From contig UQNM01000050.1 in NCBI GenBank assembly GCA_900542395.1, positions 1-17,896 on the forward strand: a stretch of 17,896 bases of DNA, read 5' to 3'. Position numbers and translations under genes: made by a program. The notes under the pieces were generated by a model. The model was not told where the DNA came from and ran no database searches. It was given only the letters and a program-made list of their open reading frames with translations. This DNA comes from an uncultured Eubacteriales bacterium (lineage in GTDB: Bacteria > Bacillota > Clostridia > Christensenellales > Aristaeellaceae). Within the stretch, counting starts at the first letter, position 1, and each line of letters begins with the position of its first letter. Positions 1 through 6,926 of this stretch are shown here, one piece after another.

Positions 1-2
1 CC

Positions 3-104
3 GTCAAGGTCGAGGGTCGCGCCGAGCTGCTGACGCGGATGATGGAGAACATGAATCAGTTCCAGATTACAGGAACCAACCCCTTTAACATCGTCGAGCC
101 GTAA
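3..104 (+). CDS. C-terminal end of an unidentified protein (partial)
   Basis: The last 33 codons and a TAA stop of a gene that begins before the window. The readable tail is VKVEGRAELLTRMMENMNQF followed by QITGTNPFNIVEP. Codons are rich in G/C at the third position, like the other genes here, which supports real coding. I do not recognise the family: the tail is short, with an amphipathic helix-like stretch followed by a polar end. It converges on the serine dehydratase operon and shares the hairpin at 141-180 as a terminator. Function unknown. Confidence 0.6.
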   Translation, partial: VKVEGRAELLTRMMENMNQFQITGTNPFNIVEP

Positions 105-136
105 CGCTTCGCCGGATAAACGCGCATCATCATCAT

Positions 137-187
137 AAAAGGCTGCCGCATGAAGGCCGATATGGCCTTCCGCGGCAGCCCTTTGCC
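137..187. terminator. Bidirectional intrinsic terminator between convergent genes
   Basis: A long hairpin: the outer arm 141-149 (GGCTGCCGC) pairs with 172-180 (GCGGCAGCC), and the inner arm 152-158 (GAAGGCC) pairs with 164-170 (GGCCTTC) around a 5-base loop. The minus strand runs into TTTTAT just past the stem and so ends the sdaAA transcript. The plus strand has only a short CTTT and is the weaker direction, ending the gene that stops at 104. Confidence 0.8.
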
Positions 188-197
188 GTATAATAGT

Positions 198-1064
198 TTA
201 CGCCATCCCCATCTTTTCGGCGATCTTCTGCCCGAAGGGCGTGCCCGCCACGCCGCCGACGCCCGTTTCCTTGAGGGAGACGTCCATCTTGTCGCCGACC
301 TCGCGCATCGCCAGAATCACCTCGTCCGGCGGCACGGCCGAGCGAATGCCCGCCAGCGCCATATCCGCGCTGGACATGGCGATCACGGCGCCCGCCGCGT
401 TGCGCTTCACGCAGGGCACCTCCACAAGCCCGGCAATCGGGTCGCAGACCAGCCCGAGCATGGCCTTGATGGCGATGGCCGCCGCGTGGCAGACGGCCTG
501 CGCGTCGCCGCCGCCCAGATAGCACAGCGCCGCCGCGCCCATCGCGCTGGCCGTGCCGATTTCCGCCTGACAGCCGCCCGCCGCGCCCGCGATGGACGCT
601 TTGGCCGCGACGACCTGACCGATTGCGCCCGCGACATACATCGCGCGCACCATCGCCTCGTCGCTCAGCCCCTCGCGCTGCTGATACGGCAGCAGCACCG
701 CCGGCAGAACGCCGCAGCTCCCCGCCGTCGGCGCGGCGACGATGCACTTCATGCAGGCGTTGCTTTCGCCCATCTCCAGCGCCTGCGCGATGACCCCGCC
801 GATGTAATCCCCGCAGATGGTTTTGCCCCGCTGCACGTAGGCTCGCATTTTTTCGCCGTCGCCGCCGACCATGCCGCTGGCGGAGCGGAGTTTCGGGTCA
901 TAGCCGCGCTGCGCGCGCCGGATGGCGGCGTAAAGGCCGCGCATCTTTTCAAGGGATTCCGCCTGCGTCACGCCGCGATCCACGCAGTCGCTCTCGATGA
1001 TGACGTCGCAGATATCCCGGTTTTCGCTTGCCGTCACAAGCGCCTGAAGCGATTCAATGGCCAT
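198..1064 (-). CDS. sdaAA: L-serine dehydratase, iron-sulfur type, alpha subunit
   Basis: Catalytic subunit of the oxygen-sensitive L-serine deaminase, which converts L-serine to pyruvate and ammonia in the cytoplasm using a [4Fe-4S] cluster rather than PLP. The protein is 288 residues, the usual length for the family. The three cysteines known to hold the cluster in this family are visible: C165 in AAGGCQAE, and C207 and C218 in CDPIAGLVEVPC. The segment SNACMKCIVAAPTAGSCG (101-118) is also typical. The start is the ATG at 1064: AGGGGGA lies about 7 bases upstream, and the open frame further upstream overlaps sdaAB and shows no homology. It lies 14 bases downstream of sdaAB and is surely co-transcribed with it. 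It makes pyruvate from serine for fermentation. Confidence 0.95.
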   Translation of the reverse strand: MAIESLQALVTASENRDICDVIIESDCVDRGVTQAESLEKMRGLYAAIRRAQRGYDPKLRSASGMVGGDGEKMRAYVQRGKTICGDYIGGVIAQALEMGESNACMKCIVAAPTAGSCGVLPAVLLPYQQREGLSDEAMVRAMYVAGAIGQVVAAKASIAGAAGGCQAEIGTASAMGAAALCYLGGGDAQAVCHAAAIAIKAMLGLVCDPIAGLVEVPCVKRNAAGAVIAMSSADMALAGIRSAVPPDEVILAMREVGDKMDVSLKETGVGGVAGTPFGQKIAEKMGMA

Positions 1065-1078
1065 ACCGATTCCCCCTG

Positions 1079-1750
1079 TTATTCTTCCCGTTCCGCGTCG
1101 ATGAACGTCACGCGCGTGATGCCCTCGCAGCGTTCCAGCCACGCGAGGCCGTCCGGCGGAACGGCCTTGTCCGTCTCGATAATCATCACGGCGTTTCCGC
1201 CCGGATGGTCGCGGTAGAGCTGCATGGTCGCGATGTTGATGCGGCGCTCGGTCAGCATGCCGGTGACCTCGTTGACGTGGCCGGGCTGGTCGATGTTCTG
1301 CACGATCAGCGTGGGCAGATCGCCGGAAAAGTTGGCGCGCAGGCCGTTCATCTCCACCACCATGATGCGCCCGCCGCCCAGAGACGAGCCGGTCATCGAC
1401 AGGGTTTTGCCGCTCCGGCCGACCAGATCCACGCGCGCGGTGTTCGGGTGTTCGCCGCCGACGTGGGACGTGGCGAAGGAGAAGGACAGCCCCGCCTTTT
1501 CCGCCCAGCCGAAGCTGCCCGCGATGCGCTCGTCATCCGGCTGAAAGCCCAGCAGACCGGCAATCAGCGCGCGATCCGTGCCGTGGCCGCAGCCGGTCGC
1601 GGCGAAGGAGCCGAACAGCGTGATATCCGCCCTGCACGGCGTGCCCTCGCCCAGCAGCCTGCGCGCGATGCGCCCCAACCGAACCGCGCCGGCCGTGTGC
1701 GAACTGCTCGGCCCGACCATCACCGGGCCGAGAATATCGAAAAGATTCAT
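1079..1750 (-). CDS. sdaAB: L-serine dehydratase, iron-sulfur type, beta subunit
   Basis: Partner subunit of the two-chain L-serine dehydratase, 223 residues. The N-terminal domain has the family hallmark GPSSSHTAG (13-21), followed by the segment GSFAATGCGHGTDRALIAG. From about residue 140 the C-terminus reads as an ACT domain (DLPTLIVQNIDQPGHVNEV onward), which binds amino acids in related proteins and may sense serine. The start is the ATG at 1750 giving MNLFDILGPV, preceded by AGGGGAG at about 9 bases. The same frame stays open to 1816, but those residues do not resemble the family. It is the first gene of the sdaAB-sdaAA operon, the order seen in Bacillus. I could not identify a convincing promoter in the bases upstream. 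Confidence 0.95.
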   Translation of the reverse strand: MNLFDILGPVMVGPSSSHTAGAVRLGRIARRLLGEGTPCRADITLFGSFAATGCGHGTDRALIAGLLGFQPDDERIAGSFGWAEKAGLSFSFATSHVGGEHPNTARVDLVGRSGKTLSMTGSSLGGGRIMVVEMNGLRANFSGDLPTLIVQNIDQPGHVNEVTGMLTERRINIATMQLYRDHPGGNAVMIIETDKAVPPDGLAWLERCEGITRVTFIDAEREE

Positions 1751-1834
1751 CCGTGTTCGTCTCCCCTCGTGGTTTTTAACGTAAAGCGATAATTGAGCAA
1801 AAAGCAAATTCTGCATAAACTGGCGGAGTTGAAG

Positions 1835-1854
1835 GCGGGATCAGCCCGCTTTTA
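1835..1854 (+). other. Small terminator-like hairpin in the sdaAB / exonuclease spacer
   Basis: GCGGG (1835-1839) pairs with CCCGC (1845-1849) around a 5-base loop and is followed by TTTTA. In form this is a weak plus-strand terminator, but no plus-strand gene lies just upstream, because the spacer is between divergent genes. It could stop antisense or leader transcripts, or be chance. Confidence 0.3.
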
Positions 1855-1964
1855 CGGGTAATCATAGCAGAAAACGCGCGGAGATTCAACCGATGCGCAC
1901 GGAAAGTTTTGGTCAAAATGGCCGCAAAACAGAATTTCCTCTATGAAAATGGAGGCTGATGCGG

Positions 1965-1970
1965 TACAAT
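1965..1970 (+). promoter_or_regulatory. Candidate -10 element of the exonuclease gene
   Basis: TACAAT differs from the consensus TATAAT at one base. No good -35 is visible 16-18 bases upstream. If used, transcription would start near 1977, which favours a start codon at 2018 or 2027 over the in-frame GTG at 1976. Confidence 0.35.
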
Positions 1971-2026
1971 AGGATGTGCTGCAAAGCAAAAAAGAATACG
2001 GATTTGCGTTTAATGGGATGTGGAAC

Positions 2027-3028
2027 ATGTTTTCTTTGCTCAGTCAGGATATACAAAATATCATCGTTTTTGATTTGGAATGGAACCAGAGCGGCTATAA
2101 CCCGAACCACCGCATGCCGCACGAGATTATCGAAATCGGCGCGTGCCGCGTGGATCGCGGGGGGAACGTGGTTTCGCGCTTCAGCGAGCTGATTCGCCCG
2201 CGCGTGTATAAGCGGCTGGATAAGCATATCAAGCAGGTGACGGGCATCACCGAGCAGGAGCTTGCGCAGGGGCGCTCGTTTTCGGACGTTTTCGGCGATT
2301 TTATCGCGTGGTGCGGCGAGGATGCGCAGCTTGTGACGTGGGGGCGGGACGATTATCCCGTGCTCAAGCGCAACGCCGCGTTTTTTATGACCCCGATGCC
2401 GTTTGCGCCGCCGATCGACGCGCAGCTCGTCTTCGGCTTCTGCTGCCTCGGCGGGGAGCACAAGCAGATGAACCTGCACGCGGCGATGGAGCTGATGAAC
2501 GTCGAATTGGATGTGGCGGCGCACCGCGCGGTGAACGACGCGGAATGTACGGCGGCGCTGCTGCCCATTGTGGATCGGGCGGTGACGGCGCTCGCGCCCG
2601 AGCGGCGCATGCAGCTTGAGCACATTTTGGAAAAGGAGAGCCGCATTGCCGCCTCCGCGCTTCGCTCGCTGCCCACGCCGTACATGTTTCAGACGGACGC
2701 GCTGGCGGATCAGCGGCTGATGAGCCTGCCCTGCCCTGCCTGCGGCAAGCGAACCGCGTTTGATACGCCGTGGTTTGACGGCGGGCGGGAGCGCTATCTG
2801 GCGATTTCCGTCTGCCCGCAGCACGGCTTTGTCTACGGGCAGATGCACTTCAAGCGCACGAGCGCCAACACGCTGATTATGCACCAGCGCGCCTATCCCG
2901 CCAGCCGGGAGGACGTGGAAGACGTGCGCGAGCGCTATCGGCTGTATCTGCTCACGCCGCCGAAAAAGCGCCACCATCGGCTGAATATGGAAGAGATCGT
3001 CGAAAAGGCGGAAAAGGCGAGGGGATAA
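2027..3028 (+). CDS. DEDDh-type 3'-5' exonuclease (KapD/DnaQ-like) with C-terminal zinc-ribbon-like segment
   Basis: A predicted exonuclease of the RNase T / DnaQ fold, 333 residues from this start. Motif ExoI is FDLEW (D16, E18), ExoII lies in TWGRDDYPVL (D108/D109), and ExoIII is HRAVND (H166, D171), the H-x4-D spacing of DEDDh enzymes that use two metal ions to cut single-stranded ends. The KapD-like nuclease domain fills about 10-190. After it, C236-x2-C239 and C263-x2-H266 look like a zinc ribbon, which may bind nucleic acid. The basic tail is PPKKRHHRLN. The start is uncertain: GTG 1976, ATG 2018 and ATG 2027 share the frame. I chose 2027 because GGGATG lies 6 bases upstream and the protein then begins just before the nuclease domain. 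It is a single-gene unit. Whether it acts on RNA or DNA is unknown. Confidence 0.85.
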   Translation: MFSLLSQDIQNIIVFDLEWNQSGYNPNHRMPHEIIEIGACRVDRGGNVVSRFSELIRPRVYKRLDKHIKQVTGITEQELAQGRSFSDVFGDFIAWCGEDAQLVTWGRDDYPVLKRNAAFFMTPMPFAPPIDAQLVFGFCCLGGEHKQMNLHAAMELMNVELDVAAHRAVNDAECTAALLPIVDRAVTALAPERRMQLEHILEKESRIAASALRSLPTPYMFQTDALADQRLMSLPCPACGKRTAFDTPWFDGGRERYLAISVCPQHGFVYGQMHFKRTSANTLIMHQRAYPASREDVEDVRERYRLYLLTPPKKRHHRLNMEEIVEKAEKARG

Positions 3029-3040
3029 CGCCGCACATAC

Positions 3041-3086
3041 AAAAAAGCAACTGAGGCAAAGATAATCTGCCCAAGTTGCTTTTTTT
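3041..3086. terminator. Bidirectional intrinsic terminator
   Basis: A perfect 12-bp stem: 3041-3052 (AAAAAAGCAACT) pairs with 3074-3085 (AGTTGCTTTTTT). A further GGCA/TGCC pair (3054-3057 with 3068-3071) lies inside the loop. T-runs occur on both strands, so it ends both the exonuclease transcript and the convergent deoD-dppA transcript. Confidence 0.9.
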
Positions 3087-3117
3087 ATGGATGGATGTTT
3101 GCGCGCGGCGGGAGGCG

Positions 3118-3930
3118 TTATAAGCAGAACATGAAGAACCGCAGCACGTCGTAGTATGCGTCCGAAGAGAAGCGCACCGTGCGCGGGCCGAGCTGCTTCA
3201 CGCCGGGGTAGAAGCTCGCGCGGCGGGCGCGGTTGTGCTTCACAAACTCCACTTCAACGTCAAAGTTGTTTGGCAGGGCGACGGTGAATTTCTCCGGGTG
3301 GGCGACGCCGTCCGCGACGGCCAGCTCGGCCTTTTCGCGAATGCGGCGGACGGCCTCCGACGGATGGATCGAAATTGAGCCGTTGCCGCAGCCGCGGCTG
3401 ACCGGCACGGTGTAAACCGCGGGGCAGAGCCGCTTGGCCTGCTCGCACACGCCCAGGTCGCCCGTCACCAGCAGCACCGGCACGTCGTAAAGCGCGGCGG
3501 CGAAGGTGTTGATGACCAGCTCGCTGGCCTGAATGCCGTTGATGCGGATGGACACGTTATCCAGGTTCATCGTGTGGCACAGCGGGCTGGCGTCCGTGTT
3601 GGAGGAGGAATGATAGCCGGTGAAAATCGCGCCGGAGAAGCTCGCGTCAATGCCGGACATCATCGAGTGGATGTCGCTGCCCCAGCCGCGGAAGATGCTC
3701 ACGCGCTCCGGCAGTTCGGCGGGGATCAGGTTGCGCGCGCTGTCGTGCGCGTCCTTAATCAGCAGATCCTCGCATCCGGCGGCGAACGCGCCCTCGCAGG
3801 CGGCGGCGACCTCGCGGGTCATCTGGCGGCGGAAAGGCTCGTAATCCGGCTTGCCCAGCTCGGTTTCCGCCCAGTGGGCGATGCCGCAGGTGCCTTCAAT
3901 ATCGGCGGAAAGAAAAATTCGGTTCAGCAC
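3118..3930 (-). CDS. dppA: M55 family D-aminopeptidase (DppA-like)
   Basis: A zinc-dependent cytoplasmic aminopeptidase of family M55, which in Bacillus subtilis DppA forms a ring and releases D-amino acids such as D-Ala from D,D-peptides. The protein has 270 residues, close to the 274 of DppA. All five known metal ligands can be placed: D10 and E12 in SADIEG, H62 in KDAHD, H107 in TGYHS, and E137 in ASELVIN. The start codon is GTG at 3930: AAAGGA sits about 9 bases upstream, and the protein begins directly with the metal-binding strand. It is the second gene of an operon, 14 bases after deoD. No dipeptide transporter genes lie beside it, unlike the B. subtilis dpp operon. Recycling of peptidoglycan peptides is the likely role, but the true substrate is not shown. 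Confidence 0.9.
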   Translation of the reverse strand: MLNRIFLSADIEGTCGIAHWAETELGKPDYEPFRRQMTREVAAACEGAFAAGCEDLLIKDAHDSARNLIPAELPERVSIFRGWGSDIHSMMSGIDASFSGAIFTGYHSSSNTDASPLCHTMNLDNVSIRINGIQASELVINTFAAALYDVPVLLVTGDLGVCEQAKRLCPAVYTVPVSRGCGNGSISIHPSEAVRRIREKAELAVADGVAHPEKFTVALPNNFDVEVEFVKHNRARRASFYPGVKQLGPRTVRFSSDAYYDVLRFFMFCL

Positions 3931-3944
3931 AGCGCGTCATCCTT

Positions 3945-4658
3945 TCACGCGATATCCAGCGCGATTTCCATCATCTGGGTGAAGGAGGATTGGCGCGCCT
4001 GCGCGTCGAGCGATTCGTTCTTGCTGAGGTGATCCGAAATGGTGCAGATGGCGAGCGCGTTCTTGCCCGCGCGCGCCGCGTTCAGATACAGCGCGGCGGA
4101 TTCCATCTCCACCGCCAGCACGCCCAGCTTCTTGAGCTTACCGGACATGCCGGCCTCGTCGTAGAAGATATCCGAGGTATACAGCGGGCCGACGATTGGC
4201 TCTATGCCCATCCGGCGCGCGGCGGCGACGGCCTGCTCCAGCAGCTTGAACGAGCAGCACGGCGCAACGTTGCCGTCAAAGCCGAACTGGCGGCCGAAGT
4301 TGGAATTGGTGTACGCGGACAGGCCGATCACCACGTCGCGCACGTTCACGCTGTCGGACATGCCGCCCGCCGTGCCGACGCGGATGATGTTTTCCACGCC
4401 GTAGAAGTTGAACAGCTCGTAGGAATAGATGCCGATGGAGGGTATGCCCATGCCGGAAGCCATGACGGAGACGCGCTTGCCATGGTACAGGCCGGTGTAG
4501 CCCTGAACGCCGCGCGTGTCGTTGACCAGCACGGGATTCTCCAGATATGTTTCGGCGATGAACTTGCTGCGCAGCGGGTCGCCCGGCATCAGCACGGTGC
4601 GGGCAAAATCGCCCTCCTTGGCGGTGATGTGCGGCGTCGGGATATGCGGATTGGCCAT
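3945..4658 (-). CDS. deoD: Purine nucleoside phosphorylase, DeoD (hexameric) type
   Basis: Reversibly cleaves purine (deoxy)ribonucleosides with phosphate to give the free base and (deoxy)ribose-1-phosphate, for nucleoside salvage. It has 237 residues, typical for the family. Key positions line up with the E. coli enzyme: H5, the phosphate-binding G26 and R30 in MPGDPLR, R49, R93 in RVGTAGG, the ribose-binding VEMES segment (183-187), and the catalytic D209 in SDH. The E. coli phosphate-contacting serine of RVGS is threonine here, a conservative change. The N-terminus is about six residues longer than E. coli. The start is the ATG at 4658, with AAAGGGG about 8 bases upstream. It is first in the operon with dppA and is driven by the promoter at 4696-4724. 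Confidence 0.95.
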   Translation of the reverse strand: MANPHIPTPHITAKEGDFARTVLMPGDPLRSKFIAETYLENPVLVNDTRGVQGYTGLYHGKRVSVMASGMGIPSIGIYSYELFNFYGVENIIRVGTAGGMSDSVNVRDVVIGLSAYTNSNFGRQFGFDGNVAPCCSFKLLEQAVAAARRMGIEPIVGPLYTSDIFYDEAGMSGKLKKLGVLAVEMESAALYLNAARAGKNALAICTISDHLSKNESLDAQARQSSFTQMMEIALDIA

Positions 4659-4695
4659 AAAAATAAGCCCCTTTCTGATTCATGTTGTTACCTCC

Positions 4696-4724
4696 ATTAT
4701 AACAGGAGACCGGCCAAAAGCCAA
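4696..4724 (-). promoter_or_regulatory. Promoter of the deoD-dppA operon
   Basis: On the minus strand, TTGGCT (4719-4724) and TATAAT (4696-4701) are separated by exactly 17 bases, and TG at the right place before the -10 makes it an extended -10 promoter. Transcription should start near 4689, giving a short leader before the deoD ATG at 4658. This is the clearest sigma-A type promoter in the window. Confidence 0.85.
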
Positions 4725-4823
4725 CCATAAATCTATCGGCTCAGGCGCGTTTGGCCGAAAAACGCCTTTGCGGCGCGCGAAACCGGCGGGCGCGTTTTCC
4801 CCTTCTCTTTTTTTGCGAAACAT

Positions 4824-4831
4824 GGTATACT
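4824..4831 (+). promoter_or_regulatory. Candidate extended -10 promoter of the HAD-nanA operon
   Basis: TATACT (4826-4831) is preceded by TGG, which fits the TGn extended -10 pattern. The -35 region is a pyrimidine-rich run with no clear hexamer. The element lies about 30 bases before the ATG at 4863 and is divergent from the deoD promoter. Confidence 0.55.
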
Positions 4832-4862
4832 AACCGCGACGGAAACAAGGACGGAGGAATGT

Positions 4863-5441
4863 ATGCGCATCGACGTTTATGATTTTGACGGCACGATTTA
4901 CGACGGCGATTCCACGGTGGATTTTACGCGGTTCTGCCTGCGCCGCCATCCCGCCGTGCTGGCGGGGCTGCCCAGGTTCATCGGCACATCGGTGCTGCTC
5001 GCGCTGGGCAGGCGCAACCTGACGCAGTTCAAGAGCGTGCTCTTTGGCGAAATGGCCAAGCGGTTCAGCCTTGAAAAGGAGGCCGAGCTGTTTTGGCAGG
5101 ACGAGCGGACGCGCGCCAAGCTGGGGCAGTGGTTTTTTGACCGGCCGCGCGATCTGCCGATCGTGATCGCGTCCGCGTCGCCGGAGTTTGAGCTGCAATA
5201 CGCGGCGAAAATCCTCGGCGTGCCGCGGCTCATCGGCACGAAGTGCGACGCGGAAACCGGCGCGCTGATCGGCAAAAACTGCAAGGGCGAGGAGAAGCTG
5301 CGCCGCATCGGGGAAGCGGTCGGCGCGTTTGAAATCCGCGCCATGTACACCGACGACGCGAAGGCGGACGGCCCGCTGCTCGCCGCCGCGCAGGAGGGCT
5401 ACATCGTCACGCACGGCGTTCTCGCGCCGTTTCGAGGATAA
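4863..5441 (+). CDS. HAD superfamily phosphatase, SerB-like (HAD-IB)
   Basis: A predicted cytoplasmic phosphomonoesterase of 192 residues. All HAD motifs are present: motif I DFDGT (7-11) with nucleophile D7 and acid D9, motif II serine in IASAS (102-106), motif III lysine in GEEK (K145), and motif IV TDDAKADGPLL (D164, D165). The helical insert at about 18-90 is a type-C1 cap, as in SerB-like proteins, and sets substrate choice. The start is the ATG at 4863, with GGAGG ending 5 bases upstream. A NanA-like lyase follows 15 bases downstream, so a phosphorylated sugar or sugar acid is a possible substrate. That is inference from position only. Phosphoserine phosphatase activity is an alternative, though the protein shows no SerB-specific signature that I recognise. 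Confidence 0.85.
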   Translation: MRIDVYDFDGTIYDGDSTVDFTRFCLRRHPAVLAGLPRFIGTSVLLALGRRNLTQFKSVLFGEMAKRFSLEKEAELFWQDERTRAKLGQWFFDRPRDLPIVIASASPEFELQYAAKILGVPRLIGTKCDAETGALIGKNCKGEEKLRRIGEAVGAFEIRAMYTDDAKADGPLLAAAQEGYIVTHGVLAPFRG

Positions 5442-5456
5442 AAAGGAGAGATTCGC

Positions 5457-6347
5457 ATGAAGAAGATGCAGGATATGGGCGGCTTCTTTGTCGCCGCCGT
5501 GACCCCGTATGACGAACAGGGCCAATTCAGCGCGCCCGCGCTCCATAAGCTGATGGACAAGACCATCGCCGAGGGCGCGAAGGGCTTTTTGATCGGCGGC
5601 AGCAGCGCCGAGTGCCCGCTGCTGACGCACGAGGAGCGCGTGGAGGGCTTGCAGGCCGCTGCGCAATACAAAAACCGCGAAAAGACGAAGCTGATGGCTT
5701 CCGTCGCCGCGATTTCGACCGACGAGGCCATCGAATACGCCAAGACGGCCAAGGCGCTGGGCTACGACGCGATGATCTCCACCGTGCCGTATTACTACAA
5801 ATTCGGCATGAAGGCCATCAGCGCATATTACGGCGCGCTGCGCGAGGCCGTCGATCTGCCGCTGTTCCTCTACAACTTTCCGGGCAACACCGGCGTGGAG
5901 CTGGATATCGCGGACGATCACATCCGCGGCATGCTGACCGACGGCACGATTGCGGGCGTGAAGCAGACCAGCCTCAACCTCTACCAGATGGAGCGCATCC
6001 ACGACCTGAACCCGGAGCTGGTCATCTACGGCGGGTTTGACGAGGTATACATCGGTGCGCGCATCCTCGGCGCGGACGGCGCGATCGGCTCGACCTTCAA
6101 CTTCACCCTGCCGCTGTTCAACCAGATCGAGGCGGCGTACAGCGCGCTGGATATCCCGAAGGCGCAGGCGCTTCAGAAGCGCGCGAACAACATCATGCAG
6201 GCGCTCGTCTCCTGCTCGCTGTTCCCGTCCATCAAGCACATCCTCAAGACGCAGGGCGTGGATTGCGGCGGCTGCCGAAAGCCGTTCCCGACGCTCACCG
6301 AGGCGCAGAAAGCGTACATCGAGCGCGTGGTCAAGGAGAATATGTAA
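5457..6347 (+). CDS. nanA: N-acetylneuraminate lyase-like aldolase (DapA/NanA family)
   Basis: A class I aldolase of the dihydrodipicolinate synthase / N-acetylneuraminate lyase family, 296 residues, forming a Schiff base with pyruvate. K169 in GVKQTS is the Schiff-base lysine, Y139 in LYNFPGNTG the catalytic tyrosine, and GGSSAE (47-52) the carboxylate-binding loop. The stretch KQTSLNLYQMERI, then FDEVYIGARILGADGAIGST and a later CRKPF, resembles E. coli NanA more than DapA from memory, so sialic acid cleavage (to N-acetylmannosamine and pyruvate) is the best guess. RBS AGGAGAG lies 7 bases before the ATG. It is second in the operon after the HAD phosphatase. No sialic acid transporter, kinase or epimerase is nearby, so another 2-keto-3-deoxy acid substrate remains possible. 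Confidence 0.85.
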   Translation: MKKMQDMGGFFVAAVTPYDEQGQFSAPALHKLMDKTIAEGAKGFLIGGSSAECPLLTHEERVEGLQAAAQYKNREKTKLMASVAAISTDEAIEYAKTAKALGYDAMISTVPYYYKFGMKAISAYYGALREAVDLPLFLYNFPGNTGVELDIADDHIRGMLTDGTIAGVKQTSLNLYQMERIHDLNPELVIYGGFDEVYIGARILGADGAIGSTFNFTLPLFNQIEAAYSALDIPKAQALQKRANNIMQALVSCSLFPSIKHILKTQGVDCGGCRKPFPTLTEAQKAYIERVVKENM

Positions 6348-6363
6348 GGGGGTCTCCCAAAGG

Positions 6364-6404
6364 GCGGGTCGTCTGACGTTTGTTGGGCGACCCGCTTATT
6401 TTTG
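6364..6404 (+). terminator. Intrinsic terminator of the HAD-nanA operon
   Basis: GCGGGTCG (6364-6371) pairs perfectly with CGACCCGC (6388-6395), followed by TTATTTTTG. It lies 17 bases after the nanA stop. Confidence 0.88.
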
Positions 6405-6434
6405 TGCTAAACGCTTAAATCTTACCAATTAAAG

Positions 6435-6611
6435 ATGCGGAATTCGTTAAATAACTGTGCAAATGATATTGACTTTTTGGAATGGGGGGGGAAAAACATA
6501 TCTCTTAACCAAACATATGGCCTCAGCGACGCGGATCAGCTTGTCGTCGGCGGCATGGACGACGACGTGATGAAGATCGGCGCGGACGGCCAGCTCGTGC
6601 CGGTGGAATGA
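6435..6611 (+). CDS. Small acidic open frame of 59 codons, possible small gene or gene remnant
   Basis: An open frame from ATG 6435 to TGA 6611. The first half (MRNSLNNCANDIDFLEWGGK) uses AT-rich codons and contains an 8-G run at 6484-6491. The second half (LSDADQLVVGGMDDDVMKIG then ADGQLVPVE) has the GC-rich third positions of real genes here. The protein is acidic, with no signal peptide or membrane segment. The only ribosome-site candidate is a weak AAAG just before the ATG. A good terminator follows at 6691-6736, which argues that something in this stretch is transcribed. I do not recognise the family. The contrast between halves fits either a surviving C-terminus of a decayed gene or a small gene whose true start is downstream. 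Coding status is uncertain. Confidence 0.4.
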   Translation: MRNSLNNCANDIDFLEWGGKNISLNQTYGLSDADQLVVGGMDDDVMKIGADGQLVPVE

Positions 6612-6690
6612 GCGGACGCTGCCTGTCCGGCTTCGGCGAAGCCGGGCGGGCGAGACGGCGCACCGCGAAACGCAAAGAAGCATAAAAACA

Positions 6691-6736
6691 GGAGAGCTGT
6701 CGGGCGAGGGTTCGGCGGCTCTCCTTTCTGTTTCTG
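6691..6736 (+). terminator. Intrinsic terminator downstream of the small open frame
   Basis: GGAGAGC (6691-6697) pairs with GCTCTCC (6718-6724), followed by TTTCTGTTTCTG. An A-rich run precedes the stem. A second hairpin, CCGGCTTC with GAAGCCGG (6627-6645), lies just upstream without a T-tract. Confidence 0.7.
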
Positions 6737-6926
6737 TGTTGGTTTTATATCGAAAAGGGCGGCGGGAGGCGCGCAAAATCGGGTATATCTGTTTGGTTTA
6801 TGACAAACAATCCGGAAAATGCGCGAAAAGGGCATATCCGCGAATAAAACAAATGAAAGACGAATGATACATGAAAAATGCAGATGAATACACGGAAAAA
6901 CGGAAAATTGGTCGGACATCGTGTAT

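Noticed and set aside
150..1217. A 355-codon plus-strand open frame over the serine dehydratase genes.
   Set aside because: It starts inside the terminator hairpin and runs antisense to sdaAA with biased composition. The minus-strand genes are certain.
1959..2192. A 77-codon plus-strand frame with GGAGG shortly before its ATG, upstream of and overlapping the exonuclease.
   Set aside because: Spacing to the ATG is only 3 bases, the TACAAT -10 lies inside the frame, and the frame runs out of phase through the exonuclease domain. Not supported as a gene.
4682..4695. A textbook GGAGG with ATG seven bases later on the minus strand (ATG at 4684), beginning a frame that overlaps deoD.
   Set aside because: The GGAGG lies directly after the TATAAT -10, so it would sit at or before the first base of the transcript and cannot act as a ribosome site. 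The frame reads as a shifted copy of deoD.
4745..4766. Hairpin GCGTTT/AAACGC between the divergent deoD and HAD promoters, considered as a terminator or riboswitch.
   Set aside because: It lies upstream of both transcripts, has no T-run and no larger conserved RNA shape.
4830..6239. A 469-codon minus-strand open frame opposite the HAD and nanA genes.
   Set aside because: It is arginine-, alanine- and histidine-rich with no recognisable domain, and lies antisense to two well-supported genes. Long antisense frames are expected in GC-rich genes because stop codons are rare.
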